This document shows, one piece after another, positions 21,081-32,877 of a stretch of 64,000 nt of DNA (its first letter is position 1; each line of letters begins with the position of its first letter). Location: the NCBI RefSeq assembly GCF_000334215.1, contig NZ_AMQY01000011.1, positions 62,001-126,000 on the forward strand, read 5' to 3'. The position numbers were made by a program, and so were the translations under genes. The DNA is from Vreelandella jeotgali Hwa. Lineage in GTDB: Bacteria; Pseudomonadota; Gammaproteobacteria; Pseudomonadales; Halomonadaceae. A model generated the notes under the pieces. The model saw only the letters and a program-made list of their open reading frames with translations. It ran no database searches and was not told where the DNA came from.

Positions 21081-21083
21081 GCG

Positions 21084-21362
21084 ATTTTCTCCCGTGTTAA
21101 TGCCCTTACGGGCCTTGTGTCGCAGGGCTTTCGCCCTGTCTCCCCTCGGGAATGTCGATAACCGGCTCCTGCCTGGCGGCAGCGGTCGGGACCTTCAGCG
21201 TTTTACCTTGCGCCAGCATGATCCCGACCTTTCAGAGCCACGGACTGAGGAAGCATCCGTGGGTGAGTCCTGGCGACCTGTTACCAACGTAGCGGACTGG
21301 CGACCGCTTTCCCTGGTCAACCGGGCCTGCTTTCACAAGCCTCTCCCTTCAGGGAGAGGTAG
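21084..21362 (-). ncRNA. omega-RNA (HEARO) scaffold for IscB
   Basis: Five perfect hairpins lie in the 280 bases before iscB. In minus-strand order: CCTCTCCC-loop-GGGAGAGG (21359-21340), CCACGGA/TCCGTGG (21262-21238), GGTCGGGA/TCCCGACC (21229-21184), CAGGGC-GAAA-GCCCTG (21138-21123) and GCCC-GTAA-GGGC (21113-21102). The order, a stable 5' hairpin next to the element boundary then a multi-stem core ending just before the iscB start, is that of known HEARO/omega-RNAs. The guide would be about 16-20 bases immediately 5' of the first hairpin, at about 21361-21380. Exact RNA ends are not determined. Confidence 0.8.
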
Positions 21363-21498
21363 TTGACCTGGGTATCCGGAAAACGTCGGTGGCGGCGTGC
21401 GTCAGCGCTGGATCGGGAGGCGGGTCAGCGGCGCCCTTGCAAGGCGCTCATTATCAGCCTTTGGCGGCAAGTTTCAAAGCATCGTTCAGGCCGGTCTT

Positions 21499-23727
21499 TC
21501 AGGCCAGACTTTGCGGGTCGATGTCCAGCGACCAGCGTACCCGGCGCGCGTCGGCGCTGCCCTCGAGCCACTGGGTGATAAAACTCGCCGCAGCGTGCAG
21601 CTGGCTGCGCCGGTCGGCGCTGAGCATGACGTGGAGGTGATAGCGGTTCTGACGCCGCTCCATGGGCGCCGGCACCGGGCCCAGGCAGCGCGCCCGGGTC
21701 GCGTTCTGTGCCAGCCAGTGGTTCAGCGCACCGGCCGCGTCGCGGGCCAGCGCGCCGGCGGTGTCAGCGTGGGGGCTTTCCACCCGCAGTAGCGCCATGA
21801 AGCCGCAGGGCGGCAGCCCGGCAAGACGGCGCTCTTCGAGCAGCTCGCGCGCCAGCGCGCCGTACCCCTGGTCGGCCAGGCGGATCAGGTGAGGGTCGTC
21901 GGGGTGCTGGGTCTGCACCAGCACCCGGCCGGGGTCGGCGGCGCGGCCGGCACGCCCGGCCACCTGTTCCAGCAGCTGGGCATTGTGCTCCATGGCGCGA
22001 AAATCCGCCGAGTAAAGCCCGCCGTCGGCGTTGACCACTACGACCAGGGTGACGTGGGGCAGGTGGTGGCCCTTGGCGAGCATCTGGGTGCCCACCAGCA
22101 GGCAGGGCTCGCCGCGCCGAATTTCCTTCAGCGCCCGGGCAAAGCTGTCCTTGCGCCGGGTACTGTCGCGGTCGATGCGATGGATGACGGTATCGGGAAA
22201 CAGCGTCTGCAGGGTTTCCTCGCTGCGCTCGGTGCCGCTGCCCAGCGCGCGCAAATCGCCGCTGGCGCACTCGGGGCAGGCGTCGGGCAGGCCCCGGCGG
22301 CTGTCGCAGTGGTGGCAGGCCAAAAGCGGCGGGGCGCGGTGCAGCGTCATGCGCGCGTCGCACTGCTCGCATTCGGCCAGCCAGCCGCAGGCGTGGCAGG
22401 TCAGCGTCGGCGCAAAGCCCCGGCGGTTGATAAACACCAGCACCTGTTTGCCGGCTTCCAGGGTGGCGTTTATTGTCCTGATGGTGCCGGGCAGCAGCCC
22501 GCCCTGGCGGCGCTGATGGCGCAGGTCGACCAGCTCGAGTCGGGCCGGCGGGTGGCGGCTGGCACGCTGGGTTAAATGCAGATGGCGATAGCGGCCGTCG
22601 AGCGCCCGATCGAGGCTTTCCAGCGACGGCGTTGCGCTGCCCAGCACCACGGGGATGCCGTGATAGTGCGCCCGCGCCACGGCCAGGTCCCGGGCGTGGT
22701 AGCGCAGCCGGTCCTGCTGTTTGTACGAGCCGTCGTGCTCCTCGTCCACAATAATCGCGCCGGGGTCGGCCAGCGGCGTGAAAATCGCCGAGCGGGTGCC
22801 GATGATAACCCGCGCCCGGCCGCTGGCGGCCGCCTCCCAGACATCTAGGCGTTCGGCGTCGGCAAGGCCCGAGTGCAACGCCAGTACCGGCACGCTGAAG
22901 CGTTTCTCGAAGCGGGCCAGCGTCTGGGGCGTGAGGCCGATTTCGGGCACCAGCACCAGCGCCTGTCGGCCCCGGGCGATAACCGCCTCGATCAGCTGCA
23001 GGTAGACCTCGGTTTTGCCGCTGCCGGTGACGCCTTCCACCAGGCAGGGGTGAAAGTCGGACAGCCGCTCGTGCAGCGCGGCGAGCACGGTGGACTGTTC
23101 CTGGTTGAGCGGCAGCGCCGGCGTCGCCAGCAGCGAGCCGCTGTCGTGTCCAGGCGCCGCGGTTTCCACCTCGCGACGTTCGATCAACCCCTTGCGCAGC
23201 AGGCGGTTGAGCACGTCGTGAGTCAGGCCGTGGGCGGTAATCGCTCGGGTCGTCAGCCCGTGCGGGTGTTGGCCCAGCAGCGCCCAGAGCTCGGCCTGGC
23301 GCCGGGCGCGGGCAAAATCGGGTTCGGCCGGGGCGTCGGGGTGTTGGCGCCAGAGGGTGCGCGTGCGCCCCGCCACGGGGTACCCCTGACGCAGCCGCGC
23401 CGGCAGAGCGTGGTGCAGGGTATCGCCCAGGCTATGCTGGTAGTAGCGCGCGGCAAAGCGGCACAGCCACAGCCAGTCGGCGGGCAGCGGGGCGTTATCC
23501 AGCGCTCGGCCGACGGTGCGCAGCTTGTGCCGGGGCAGCTCGCTGTGTTCCGCCAGCTCGGCTACCACGCCCACCACATCGCGGTGGCCAAACGGCACCT
23601 CAACGCGCAGCCCTGGCTGCCAGCCGCAGGCCGGGGGCTCGCCGGCGGGCAGGTAGTCGAACAGCCGGCGCAGCGGCGAGGGCAGGGCAACCCGCAGAAC
23701 GGGCGATGAAAATTCGTGGGGCGGCAA
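21499..23727 (-). CDS. priA: Primosomal replication restart helicase PriA
   Basis: 742 residues from a TTG at 23727 that has GGAGG 4 bases upstream; the family N-terminus (VLRVALPSPLRRLFDYLPAG) begins 9 residues later. Longer in-frame starts exist but have no such site. The order is the 3'-DNA-binding domain, then a helicase with Walker A EGVTGSGKTE and DEEH in IIVDEEHDGSYK. A zinc-binding cysteine set (CHACGWLAECEQC, CHHCDSRRGLPDACPEC) and motif VI QVAGRAGRA follow. PriA reloads the replisome at stalled forks. Its stop is about 140 bases from the IscB element. Confidence 0.96.
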   Translation of the reverse strand: MPPHEFSSPVLRVALPSPLRRLFDYLPAGEPPACGWQPGLRVEVPFGHRDVVGVVAELAEHSELPRHKLRTVGRALDNAPLPADWLWLCRFAARYYQHSLGDTLHHALPARLRQGYPVAGRTRTLWRQHPDAPAEPDFARARRQAELWALLGQHPHGLTTRAITAHGLTHDVLNRLLRKGLIERREVETAAPGHDSGSLLATPALPLNQEQSTVLAALHERLSDFHPCLVEGVTGSGKTEVYLQLIEAVIARGRQALVLVPEIGLTPQTLARFEKRFSVPVLALHSGLADAERLDVWEAAASGRARVIIGTRSAIFTPLADPGAIIVDEEHDGSYKQQDRLRYHARDLAVARAHYHGIPVVLGSATPSLESLDRALDGRYRHLHLTQRASRHPPARLELVDLRHQRRQGGLLPGTIRTINATLEAGKQVLVFINRRGFAPTLTCHACGWLAECEQCDARMTLHRAPPLLACHHCDSRRGLPDACPECASGDLRALGSGTERSEETLQTLFPDTVIHRIDRDSTRRKDSFARALKEIRRGEPCLLVGTQMLAKGHHLPHVTLVVVVNADGGLYSADFRAMEHNAQLLEQVAGRAGRAADPGRVLVQTQHPDDPHLIRLADQGYGALARELLEERRLAGLPPCGFMALLRVESPHADTAGALARDAAGALNHWLAQNATRARCLGPVPAPMERRQNRYHLHVMLSADRRSQLHAAASFITQWLEGSADARRVRWSLDIDPQSLA

Positions 23728-23756
23728 TTGGCCTCCGGCGTCAGGTTTGCTAGTAT
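23728..23756 (+). promoter_or_regulatory. Candidate rpmE promoter
   Basis: TTGGCC (23728-23733), a 17-base spacer and TAGTAT (23751-23756), with TGC before the -10 as in extended -10 promoters. It predicts a leader of about 125 bases for rpmE and overlaps the priA start region on the other strand. Confidence 0.5.
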
Positions 23757-23888
23757 ACGCGGCTGCTTTGCGCCACCCTGTAACCCCGTTGCGTGGCGTC
23801 AACGGCTAACCGGTTAGCACGTTTTTCAACCCGTATGCGGTGCCTGGCCGCTGATCAGGTGGCGGCATACAACTCTGTGAGGCTCAAG

Positions 23889-24104
23889 ATGAAACAAGGT
23901 ATCCACCCGAATTACAACACGGTCACGGCCACTTGCTCCTGCGGCGAAAGCTTTGCCGTCGGCTCCACCTCCGGCCATGACTTCTCTCTGGACGTCTGCT
24001 CCAACTGCCACCCGTTCTACACCGGCAAGCAGAAGCAGGCGACCACCGGCGGCCGCGTCGAGCGCTTCAACAAGCGCTTCGGTGCCGCGATGAAGCGCAG
24101 CTAA
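23889..24104 (+). CDS. rpmE: 50S ribosomal protein L31, zinc-binding type
   Basis: 71 residues from the ATG of [10 protein letters not shown], the invariant L31 start; an upstream in-frame ATG is rejected. Zinc ligands C16, C18, C37 and C40 are all present, so this is the zinc form rather than the zinc-independent paralogue made in zinc starvation. It is divergent from priA, as in many gammaproteobacteria, and is followed by a strong terminator. Confidence 0.97.
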   Translation: MKQGIHPNYNTVTATCSCGESFAVGSTSGHDFSLDVCSNCHPFYTGKQKQATTGGRVERFNKRFGAAMKRS

Positions 24105-24147
24105 ACGCTCCCTTCGCCGGGTGCCTGCCCGGCGGCTGCGTTGTTGT

Positions 24148-24178
24148 AAAAGCCCACGCTTCGGCGTGGGTTTTTTTG
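24148..24178 (+). terminator. Rho-independent terminator of rpmE
   Basis: CCCACGC-TTCG-GCGTGGG (24153-24170) followed by seven T. The UUCG tetraloop makes it very stable. Confidence 0.93.
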
Positions 24179-24375
24179 TTATCCGGAACGCCGGGGCGCG
24201 CTGATTGTGGTTGCCGCATGAGGGGCTACAATTGTCTGCGTACATCCTGCTACCAGGGAAGAAGGTCGCTACCCGGGAATAAAGCCCATGGATCATGGGC
24301 CAAAGTGCCAAACCGGACTGTCGGCAAGGCATCCTTTACCGCGCCGTTGCCTCGGCTCCGGCGCGATGCGGGCGC

Positions 24376-24404
24376 TTGAGGCACCCGGCTATTTTCTATA
24401 TTAT
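24376..24404 (+). promoter_or_regulatory. Sigma-70 promoter of the malic enzyme gene
   Basis: TTGAGG (24376-24381), a 17-base spacer and TATTAT (24399-24404), 42 bases before the ATG. A palindrome GGAAA-TAC-TTTCC (24405-24417) sits on the expected transcription start and could be an operator. The stretch is notably AT-rich for this genome. Confidence 0.65.
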
Positions 24405-24445
24405 GGAAATACTTTCCATTTTTAACGCTAAACTGGACTCTGACC

Positions 24446-25717
<1,272 letters not shown>

Positions 25718-25746
25718 GCCCCGGCTCGTTATTGAAACGGCACGCG

Positions 25747-25782
25747 ACGCCGGCGTCCGCCATGAGCGGGCGCCGGCGTTTG
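25747..25782. terminator. Bidirectional hairpin between maeB and tesB
   Basis: ACGCCGGCGTCCGC (25747-25760) pairs with GCGGGCGCCGGCGT (25766-25779) across a 5-base loop, in the 80-base gap between two convergent genes. Only a short T run follows on the plus strand. Confidence 0.6.
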
Positions 25783-25798
25783 TCGTTTGTCTGCGTCG

Positions 25799-26638
25799 TC
25801 AGCGGCGGTCGGTTTCGTGCAGGCGCGTCAGGCCTTCCTGGGCGGTGGAGGCGATCAGCTGACCGTCGCGCCGGTAGATATGGCCGCGTGCCAGACCCCG
25901 GGCGTTGCCGGACCAGGGCACATCAATCACGTACAGCAGCCAGTCATCCACCCGGGCGTCGCTGTGCAGCCAGAGCGTGTGGTCGAGGCTGGCGATCTGC
26001 AGGCCGGGGTCGGTAAAGGCCACGCCGTGCAGCGTCAGGCTGGTACCCAGCAGGTTGAAGTCGGACGCATAGGACAGCAAATGGCGGTGCAGCGCCGGTG
26101 TGTCGGGCAGCGGGCCGTGAAAGCGAAACCACATGCAGCGCCCGCCGGGCTGGCCGTTATCCGGGTTGCCGGGCAGATGGAGGAACTCGCCGGGGTAGGT
26201 CTTGAACCGCGACGGTGTGACGCCTTCCTGCTCCAGCAGCGCTTCGGGCGTTTCGACCCGGGGCATCGGCCGCTGGTGGCTGAGCCGGCTGTCTTCGGGC
26301 ACCTGAAAGGAAGCGCTGCAGAAAAAAATCGGCCGGCCCTTCTGAATCGCGGTCACCCGGCGGGTGGTGAAGCTGCGGCCATCGCGCACCTTGTCGACCT
26401 GATAGACGACCGGGCGGCCGGGGTCCCCCGGGCGCAGGAAGTAGCCGTGCTGGGAGTGCGGACGGCGGTCATCGGGCACGGTTTGCGTCGCGGCCGCCAG
26501 CGCCTGGCCCAGCACCTGGCCGCCGTATAGCTGCGGCAGGCCCAGATCCTGACTCTGGCCGCGAAACAGCGTGTCTTCCAGTGGCTCGAGGTCCAGCAGT
26601 GATACCAGCTGGTTGCCGGGGCTGGGGGCGTCGTTCAT
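25799..26638 (-). CDS. tesB: Acyl-CoA thioesterase II
   Basis: 279 residues, a double hot-dog fold. The N-terminal half reads QDLGLPQLYGGQVLGQALAAA; the C-terminal half has ASLDHTLWLHSDARVDDWLLY with the catalytic Asp of LDHTLW. TesB hydrolyses medium- and long-chain acyl-CoAs. Its start is divergent from tadA, with about 60 bases between them. Confidence 0.93.
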   Translation of the reverse strand: MNDAPSPGNQLVSLLDLEPLEDTLFRGQSQDLGLPQLYGGQVLGQALAAATQTVPDDRRPHSQHGYFLRPGDPGRPVVYQVDKVRDGRSFTTRRVTAIQKGRPIFFCSASFQVPEDSRLSHQRPMPRVETPEALLEQEGVTPSRFKTYPGEFLHLPGNPDNGQPGGRCMWFRFHGPLPDTPALHRHLLSYASDFNLLGTSLTLHGVAFTDPGLQIASLDHTLWLHSDARVDDWLLYVIDVPWSGNARGLARGHIYRRDGQLIASTAQEGLTRLHETDRR

Positions 26639-26699
26639 GTTTAAGGGACTCCCTGGTAATGCGACGATTGTTGAAGCAGTTTAACGCAACGAGGATGGC

Positions 26700-27188
26700 A
26701 TGCGCAGCGATGAATACTACATGCACCGCGCCCTGGATCAGGCGCGTCTGGGTGCGGAGGCTGGCGAGGTGCCGGTGGGCGCGGTGGTAGTGGCGGCGTC
26801 GGGAGAGATCCTGGCGGCGGCGCACAACGCGCCGGTGGCCGGGCACGACCCCTGCGCTCACGCCGAGATTCAGGCGCTGCGCGCGGCGGGCCGCGCGCAG
26901 GGCAACTATCGCCTCGACGGCTGCACCCTCTTCGTTACGCTGGAGCCCTGCATGATGTGCGCGGGCGCGGCGGTGAATGCGCGTCTGGCGCGCCTGGTCT
27001 ACGCCGCCCCCGAGCCGCGCACTGGCATGGTGGAGTCCCGGGCCAACCTCCTGGCGCAGCCGTGGTTCAATCACCAGGTAACGGTTACGCCCGGCGTGCT
27101 GGCGCCGGTTTCCCGGCGGCTTCTCAAGCACTTTTTTGCCGCCCGGCGTGATGCGACCCGGGCCGAGGAGGCTACGCCCCGGGATTAA
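26700..27188 (+). CDS. tadA: tRNA-specific adenosine deaminase TadA
   Basis: 162 residues. Zinc-dependent cytidine-deaminase fold: His54 and catalytic Glu56 in CAHAEIQAL, and Cys84 and Cys87 in PCMMCAGA. It converts A34 of tRNA-Arg(ACG) to inosine and is normally essential. The last 17 bases overlap the 3' end of the convergent mltF gene. Confidence 0.96.
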   Translation: MRSDEYYMHRALDQARLGAEAGEVPVGAVVVAASGEILAAAHNAPVAGHDPCAHAEIQALRAAGRAQGNYRLDGCTLFVTLEPCMMCAGAAVNARLARLVYAAPEPRTGMVESRANLLAQPWFNHQVTVTPGVLAPVSRRLLKHFFAARRDATRAEEATPRD

Positions 27189-28653
27189 GCGGTGGCACCA
27201 GCTCGAACGGCATCAGGGTGTCATTCCGGGTGGCGTTCTGTTCCAGCTGAAAAAACTGCTGGCGACTGCGTTCGACGTAGCGGAGCATTTCGTAATAACG
27301 GCGAATGTTGCGCACGTAGATCACCGGCTCGCCGCCCCGGGCGTAGCCGTGGCGCGTGCGGTTATACCATTCGCGCTGCTGCAGCAGCGGCAGCGCTTCG
27401 CGCACGTCGGCCCAGCTGTTCGGGTCGCCGTCGCGCATTTCGGCAATGTCGCGGGCATCGTACAGGTGCCCGAGGCCGACGTTATATGCCGCCAGGGTCA
27501 TGTACAGCCGGTCATCGCCGGTAATGCTCTCGGGCAGGCGCTTTTCCAGCTGGCGCAGATAGCGCGCGCCGCCGTCGATGCTTTGCGCCGGGTCGCGGCG
27601 GTTGCCGATGCCGACTTCCCGCGCCGTTGCCGAGGTCAGCATCATCAGGCCGCGCACGCCGGTGGGCGACACAGCATCGGGATCCCAGTGGGATTCCTGA
27701 TAGCCCACGGCGGCCAGCAGCTGCCAGTCAAGCCCGGTCTTGCGCGCGGCTTTTTCAAAGTCGGCGGTATAGCGCGGCAGGCGCGAATCGAGGTGGCCGA
27801 GAAAGGTCCGGGTGCCCACGTATTCCAGATAGTCGTCGTGGCCGAAATAGCGCTCGATCAGCTGGTCGAGTTCACCGCTTTGCTGCAGGCCGTCGAGAAA
27901 ACGGTTGGCCTGGCGTAACAGCCCGGGGCTGCTGCCGGCGGGTACCGCCCAGGCCAGCGAGCCGGGCTTGCCCAGCATAAAGCCGCGCTCGACGTTTTTG
28001 AAAAACAGCCGGTTGACGCGAAACTGGTGTTCGAACACCACGGCAGCATCCAGCTCGCCGCTTTCCACCTGTGCCAGCAGCTCGGCGACTTCCAGCTCGC
28101 CGGATTCCTTCCAGCTGAGTTCCGGGTAGGTTTTTTGCAGCTCGCGCAGGCTGGCCGCCGTGCCGGTACCGCGGGTGCCGCGCAGGGTGCCGATGGTCAG
28201 GTCGGTGAGGTCGTCGGGCCCCTCGATGCCGTTCAGCCCGCGGCGGTAGACCACCAGCGGCTGCATTTCCATGATTGGCCGGGTGAAACTCACGCCGTCG
28301 GCCGTCGGCGTCAGTACCAGCCCGGCGGCGCCGAGGTCGCCGCGCTCGCGCACGGCGGGCAATACGCTGTCCAGGTGGTGGTCGGCCTCGAGATTGAGGC
28401 TCACGCCCAGATAGTCGCTAAAGCGTCGCAGCAGCTCGTACTCGAAGCCGGTGGGGCCGCGCCGGCCCTGGTAATAAATGGTCGGGGAGGTGCGGGTATG
28501 CGCCGTTAAAAACCCGCGCTGCTGAATGGCGTTGAGCCGCGCGTCGGACGGCACCGGCGGGAACGCGGGCAGCATCACCAGCAGGGCCGTGGCCACGCAG
28601 GCAAAAAAGCTGCCGGCGCGGGCGGGTAAATGTCGGCGTAGCGGCATCTTCAT
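27172..28653 (-). CDS. mltF: Membrane-bound lytic transglycosylase F
   Basis: 493 residues from the ATG at 28653; the ATG two codons later (28647) has better spacing to AGAGG and is equally possible. It has a signal-type hydrophobic segment (about 13-30), then an SBP_bac_3-like regulatory domain (about 45-270). The SLT domain (about 290-460) carries the catalytic Glu in [20 protein letters not shown]. MltF cleaves the glycan strand of peptidoglycan at the outer membrane. No lipobox cysteine is evident. Confidence 0.93.
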   Translation of the reverse strand: MKMPLRRHLPARAGSFFACVATALLVMLPAFPPVPSDARLNAIQQRGFLTAHTRTSPTIYYQGRRGPTGFEYELLRRFSDYLGVSLNLEADHHLDSVLPAVRERGDLGAAGLVLTPTADGVSFTRPIMEMQPLVVYRRGLNGIEGPDDLTDLTIGTLRGTRGTGTAASLRELQKTYPELSWKESGELEVAELLAQVESGELDAAVVFEHQFRVNRLFFKNVERGFMLGKPGSLAWAVPAGSSPGLLRQANRFLDGLQQSGELDQLIERYFGHDDYLEYVGTRTFLGHLDSRLPRYTADFEKAARKTGLDWQLLAAVGYQESHWDPDAVSPTGVRGLMMLTSATAREVGIGNRRDPAQSIDGGARYLRQLEKRLPESITGDDRLYMTLAAYNVGLGHLYDARDIAEMRDGDPNSWADVREALPLLQQREWYNRTRHGYARGGEPVIYVRNIRRYYEMLRYVERSRQQFFQLEQNATRNDTLMPFELVPPLNPGA

Positions 28654-28756
28654 GGCCTCTGCCCGAGAATCAACGTGGCCCTGAAAATGGCGCAAAACAG
28701 GGGCAAAAACATGGCCCAACGATACGTCGCCCCGGGCCGACTGTCACCCTGCCGAT

Positions 28757-28785
28757 TTCGTCTGTTCGGCGCTTTCCCGTATCAT
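28757..28785 (+). promoter_or_regulatory. Candidate purL promoter
   Basis: TTCGTC (28757-28762), 17-base spacer, TATCAT (28780-28785), about 70 bases before purL. The -35 is weak. I see no convincing PurR operator. Confidence 0.35.
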
Positions 28786-28853
28786 GGCCGGCATTGCCGT
28801 ATTGCGGCCCGGTGTTTTCGGCTTGAATCTCCCTGCTCTAGAGGCTTCTGGAT

Positions 28854-31800
28854 ATGCTCGAACTGCGAGGCGCTCCCGCCCTTTCCGACTTTCGCCATGC
28901 ACGCCTGCTGGCGGCGCTGCGCGAACGTGTCGGCAACGTCAAGGCCCTGACGGCCCACTACGTTCATTTTGTTGACGTGCCCGCCGACGGCCGGCCCGGG
29001 GCGCTGTCGCCGGCAGAACACGAGCGGCTGGCCGAGCTGCTGGATGATGGCAGCCAGAGCAGCGAGCCGCCGGCCGCCGTGCCGGAGGGCGCCCAGCGTT
29101 TGCTGGTGGTGCCACGCCTGGGGACGCTGTCGCCCTGGTCGTCCAAGGCCACCGATATTGCCCACAGCTGCGGGCTGGAAAGCGTCGCGCGCATCGAGCG
29201 GGGGATCGACTATCGCGTCAGCTTTGACACCCCGCCCGACGAGGCGGCGTTTGAAGCGCTGACGGCGCTGCTGCACGACCGCATGGTGGAAACCGTGCTG
29301 TTTGACGCCTCCGACGCGGCGAAGCTGTTTGCCAGCCGCGAGCCCGCGCCGCTGGCCAGCATCGATGTGCTGGGCGAGGGGCGTGACGCCCTGGCCCGAG
29401 CCAACCGCGAGCTGGGCCTGGCGCTGGCCGACGACGAAGTCGACTACCTGGCCGATGCCTTCGAGGAGCTGGAGCGCAACCCTACCGACGTCGAGCTGAT
29501 GATGTTCGCCCAGGCCAATTCCGAGCACTGCCGGCACAAGATCTTCAACGCCGACTGGGTGATCGACGGCCAGGACCAGTTTCAGTCGCTGTTCAAGATG
29601 ATCAAGAACACCTTTGCCAGCTCGCCGGATAACGTGCTGTCGGCCTACAGCGATAACGCCGCGGTGATCAAGGGCTCCCAGGGCGGGCGTTTCTTCCCCG
29701 CGCCGCTTACCGGCCAGGCCGATGAAAGCGCCCGCTACAGCGCCCACCAGGAGCCCATCCACATCCTGATGAAGGTGGAAACCCACAACCATCCCACGGC
29801 GATTGCGCCTTTCCCCGGCTCGGCCACCGGCGCCGGCGGCGAAATCCGCGATGAAGGCGCTACCGGCATCGGCGGCAAACCCCGCGCCGGGCTGGCGGGC
29901 TTCAGCGTGTCCAACCTGCGCATCCCCGACTTTGTTCAGCCCTGGGAAACCCTCGACTACGGCAAGCCCGAGCGCATCCAGTCGGCGCTTTCGATCATGC
30001 TCGATGGCCCCGTGGGCGGCGCGGCGTTCAACAACGAGTTCGGCCGGCCCAACCTGACCGGCTATTTCCGCACCTACGAGCAGGACGTGCTCAGCGACGA
30101 CGGCATCGAACGTCGCGGCTACCACAAGCCCATCATGCTTGCCGGCGGCTATGGCAACATCCGCGCTCACCACGTACAGAAGGGCGAGATTCCCGTGGGC
30201 GGCAAGCTCATCGTCATGGGCGGGCCGGCCATGCTCATCGGCCTGGGCGGCGGCGCCGCGTCCAGCATGGCGTCCGGGCTGTCCAGCGCCGATCTGGACT
30301 TTGCCTCGGTGCAGCGCGAAAACCCCGAAATTCAGCGCCGCGCCCAGGAAGTGATCGACCGCTGCTGGGCGTTGGGGGATGACAACCCGCTGCGCTTTAT
30401 TCACGACGTGGGCGCCGGCGGGCTGTCCAACGCGCTGCCCGAGCTGGTGAAGGACGCCGGCCGTGGCGGGCGCTTCGAGCTCCGCGACGTGCCCAGCGCC
30501 GAGCCGGGCATGAACCCGCTGGAAATCTGGTGCAACGAGGCTCAGGAACGCTACGTCCTCGCCGTGGCGCCCGAAGACCTCGATACCTTCGAGGCACTGT
30601 GCCGCCGGGAGCGCTGCCCCTACGCCGTGGTAGGTGAGGCACTGGAAGATCATCACCTGGCGGTGCACGACGGCCATTTCGATACTCGGCCGATTGATCT
30701 GCCCATGAGCGTGCTGTTCGGCAAGGCGCCGAAAATGCAGCGCACCTTCGAGCGCCACACGCCGTCGCTGTCCGGCATGATGCTCGACAACCTCGACCTG
30801 CGCGAAGCGCTGGACCGGGTGCTGCGGCTGCCGGCGGTAGCCTCCAAGAGCTTTTTGATTACCATCGGCGACCGCTCGATCACCGGCCAGGTCGCCCGGG
30901 ACCAGATGGTCGGCCCCTGGCAGGTGCCGGTGGCCGACGCCGCCGTGACCACGGCAAGCTTCGATACCACGGCCGGCGAAGCCATGGCCATGGGCGAGCG
31001 CCCGCCGGTCGCGCTCATCGACCCGGCCGCCAGCGCCCGCATGGCCGTGGGCGAAGCGATCACCAACCTGGCCAGCGCCCCGATTGCCCGGCTGTCCGAC
31101 ATCAAGCTGTCGGCCAACTGGATGAGCGCGGCCGACCACCCCGGCGAAAACCAGGCGCTCTACGACGCCGTTCACGCCGTGGGCATGGAGCTGTGCCCGG
31201 ACCTGGGCATTGCGATTCCCGTGGGCAAGGATTCCATGTCCATGCGCACCGCCTGGCAGGAAACCGACGACAGCGGTGAGAGCCGGGAGAAGAGCGTCAC
31301 CTCGCCGCTGTCGCTTGCCGTGACCGGCTTTGCCCCGGTCACCGACGCAGAGGCCACGCTGACGCCGCAGATCGACCTCGATCAGAGCGAATCCGACCTG
31401 ATTCTCGTCGACCTGGGCGACGGCCAGAACCGCCTCGGCGGCTCGGCGCTGGGGCAGGTCTACGGCCAGCTGGGCAACGACTGCCCCAGTGTCGACGACG
31501 CCGAAGACATCAAGGCGTTTTTCAACGTCATCCAGGGGCTCAACCGCGACGGCAAGCTGCTGGCCTACCACGACCGCAGCGACGGCGGGCTGATTGTTAC
31601 CCTGCTGGAAATGGCCTTTGCCGCCCACGCCGGGCTGGAAATCAAGCTCGACTGGCTGGTGGACCAGCCGGTGGATGCCGTGGAAGCGCTGTTTACCGAA
31701 GAGCTGGGCGCGGTGATTCAGGTCAGCCGCGAACACACCGCCGAAGTGCTGGCGCAGTTCGCCATGGCGGGGATCGAAACCTGCGGCGTCATCGCCCGCC

Positions 31801-32813
31801 CGCGCTACGACGACCAGGTCCGCGTGACGCTGTTTGAAGAGCCGCTGCTGGAAACCACCCGCCAGCTCACCCAGCGCACCTGGAGTGAAACCAGCTACCG
31901 CATGCAGGCGCTGCGCGACAACCCCGACTGTGCCAAAAGCGAGTTCGATAGCCTGCTGGACGCCCGCGATCCGGGGCTGTCGGCGGCGCCCTCGTTCGAC
32001 GTCGACGAGGACATCACCGCTCCGTTCGTCAACCTCGCCAAACCCGCGGTGGCCATCCTGCGCGAGCAGGGCGTCAACGGCCAGACGGAAATGGCCTGGG
32101 CCTTCGACAAGGCCGGGTTTGACGCCATCGACGTGCACATGAGTGACATTCTCGAAGGCCGCGTCACCCTCGACGCGTTCAAGGGTCTGGCGGCCTGCGG
32201 CGGCTTCTCCTACGGCGATGTGCTGGGCGCCGGCGGCGGCTGGGCCAAGTCGATCCTGTTCAACCCCCGCGCTCGGGAACAGTTTGCCGGCTTCTTCCAG
32301 CGCGACGACAGCTTTGCGCTCGGGGTGTGCAACGGCTGCCAGATGCTTTCCCGGCTCAAGCCGCTGATTCCCGGCACGGAAAGCTGGCCGGGCTTTGTGC
32401 GCAACGAGTCCGAGCAGTTTGAAGCCCGGGTGGCCATGGTACGGGTGGAGGACACGCCGTCGGTTCTGCTCCAGGGCATGGAGGGCTCGCTGCTGCCCAT
32501 CGCCGTGGCCCACGGCGAAGGCCGCGCTCAGTTCGGCGACGATGCCCACCTGCGTCAGATGCAAACCGGCGGCCAGATCGCCATGCGCTACGTCGACCAC
32601 TACGGCCAGGTCACCACGCGCTACCCGGCCAACCCCAACGGCTCCGCCTCCGGCGTGACCGGGCTGACCACGCCGGACGGCCGCGTGACCGCGATGATGC
32701 CGCACCCCGAGCGCGTCACCCGCGCCATTACCAACTCCTGGCAGCCGAAGGAATGGCAGGACGACGGCGCCTGGCTGCGCATGTTCCGCAATGCCCGTGT
32801 TTGGCTGGGCTAA
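28854..32813 (+). CDS. purL: Phosphoribosylformylglycinamidine synthase
   Basis: 1319 residues, the large gammaproteobacterial single-chain form. It makes FGAM from FGAR, glutamine and ATP in purine synthesis. Visible regions: the PurS-like N-terminus, [20 protein letters not shown], the ATP site ([20 protein letters not shown]), the second pseudo-catalytic half, and a C-terminal class I glutaminase with the nucleophile Cys1159 in [12 protein letters not shown] and a final catalytic His-x-Glu (PHPERVTR). The gene is complete. Its very long antisense reading frame is a codon-bias shadow. Confidence 0.98.
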   Translation: MLELRGAPALSDFRHARLLAALRERVGNVKALTAHYVHFVDVPADGRPGALSPAEHERLAELLDDGSQSSEPPAAVPEGAQRLLVVPRLGTLSPWSSKATDIAHSCGLESVARIERGIDYRVSFDTPPDEAAFEALTALLHDRMVETVLFDASDAAKLFASREPAPLASIDVLGEGRDALARANRELGLALADDEVDYLADAFEELERNPTDVELMMFAQANSEHCRHKIFNADWVIDGQDQFQSLFKMIKNTFASSPDNVLSAYSDNAAVIKGSQGGRFFPAPLTGQADESARYSAHQEPIHILMKVETHNHPTAIAPFPGSATGAGGEIRDEGATGIGGKPRAGLAGFSVSNLRIPDFVQPWETLDYGKPERIQSALSIMLDGPVGGAAFNNEFGRPNLTGYFRTYEQDVLSDDGIERRGYHKPIMLAGGYGNIRAHHVQKGEIPVGGKLIVMGGPAMLIGLGGGAASSMASGLSSADLDFASVQRENPEIQRRAQEVIDRCWALGDDNPLRFIHDVGAGGLSNALPELVKDAGRGGRFELRDVPSAEPGMNPLEIWCNEAQERYVLAVAPEDLDTFEALCRRERCPYAVVGEALEDHHLAVHDGHFDTRPIDLPMSVLFGKAPKMQRTFERHTPSLSGMMLDNLDLREALDRVLRLPAVASKSFLITIGDRSITGQVARDQMVGPWQVPVADAAVTTASFDTTAGEAMAMGERPPVALIDPAASARMAVGEAITNLASAPIARLSDIKLSANWMSAADHPGENQALYDAVHAVGMELCPDLGIAIPVGKDSMSMRTAWQETDDSGESREKSVTSPLSLAVTGFAPVTDAEATLTPQIDLDQSESDLILVDLGDGQNRLGGSALGQVYGQLGNDCPSVDDAEDIKAFFNVIQGLNRDGKLLAYHDRSDGGLIVTLLEMAFAAHAGLEIKLDWLVDQPVDAVEALFTEELGAVIQVSREHTAEVLAQFAMAGIETCGVIARPRYDDQVRVTLFEEPLLETTRQLTQRTWSETSYRMQALRDNPDCAKSEFDSLLDARDPGLSAAPSFDVDEDITAPFVNLAKPAVAILREQGVNGQTEMAWAFDKAGFDAIDVHMSDILEGRVTLDAFKGLAACGGFSYGDVLGAGGGWAKSILFNPRAREQFAGFFQRDDSFALGVCNGCQMLSRLKPLIPGTESWPGFVRNESEQFEARVAMVRVEDTPSVLLQGMEGSLLPIAVAHGEGRAQFGDDAHLRQMQTGGQIAMRYVDHYGQVTTRYPANPNGSASGVTGLTTPDGRVTAMMPHPERVTRAITNSWQPKEWQDDGAWLRMFRNARVWLG

Positions 32814-32846
32814 GCGATTGGGTTAATTCATCCGCCTGACCCTACA

Positions 32847-32877
32847 AAAGCGCCCGCATGGTTGCGGGCGCTTTTTT
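32847..32877 (+). terminator. Rho-independent terminator of purL
   Basis: AAAAGCGCCCGCA / TGCGGGCGCTTTTTT with a 4-base loop. It marks the end of core sequence before the defence island. Confidence 0.92.

Larger units (their letters stand above)
19640..21362 (-). mobile_element. IscB element of IS200/IS605 type, without transposase
   Basis: An insertion between priA and argS, genes that are neighbours in related genomes. It consists of a structured RNA region (21084-21362) and the iscB gene. The end near priA is set at the first hairpin of the RNA (21340-21359). The other end cannot be fixed: it lies in the 115 bases between the iscB stop and argS, where hairpins such as GTCGCCC-TGC-GGGCGAC could be the right-end structure. 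No tnpA is present, so movement would need a transposase from elsewhere. The lower coordinate is approximate. Confidence 0.6.

Noticed and set aside
23793-23888. Longer N-terminus for ribosomal protein L31
   Set aside because: The extra 32 residues do not resemble L31, whose MKQGIHP start is invariant and lies at 23889.
28782-32705. A 1307-codon open frame antisense to purL
   Set aside because: It is a GC-bias shadow: His/Gly/Val-rich composition, no domains, and it mirrors the whole of the certain purL gene.
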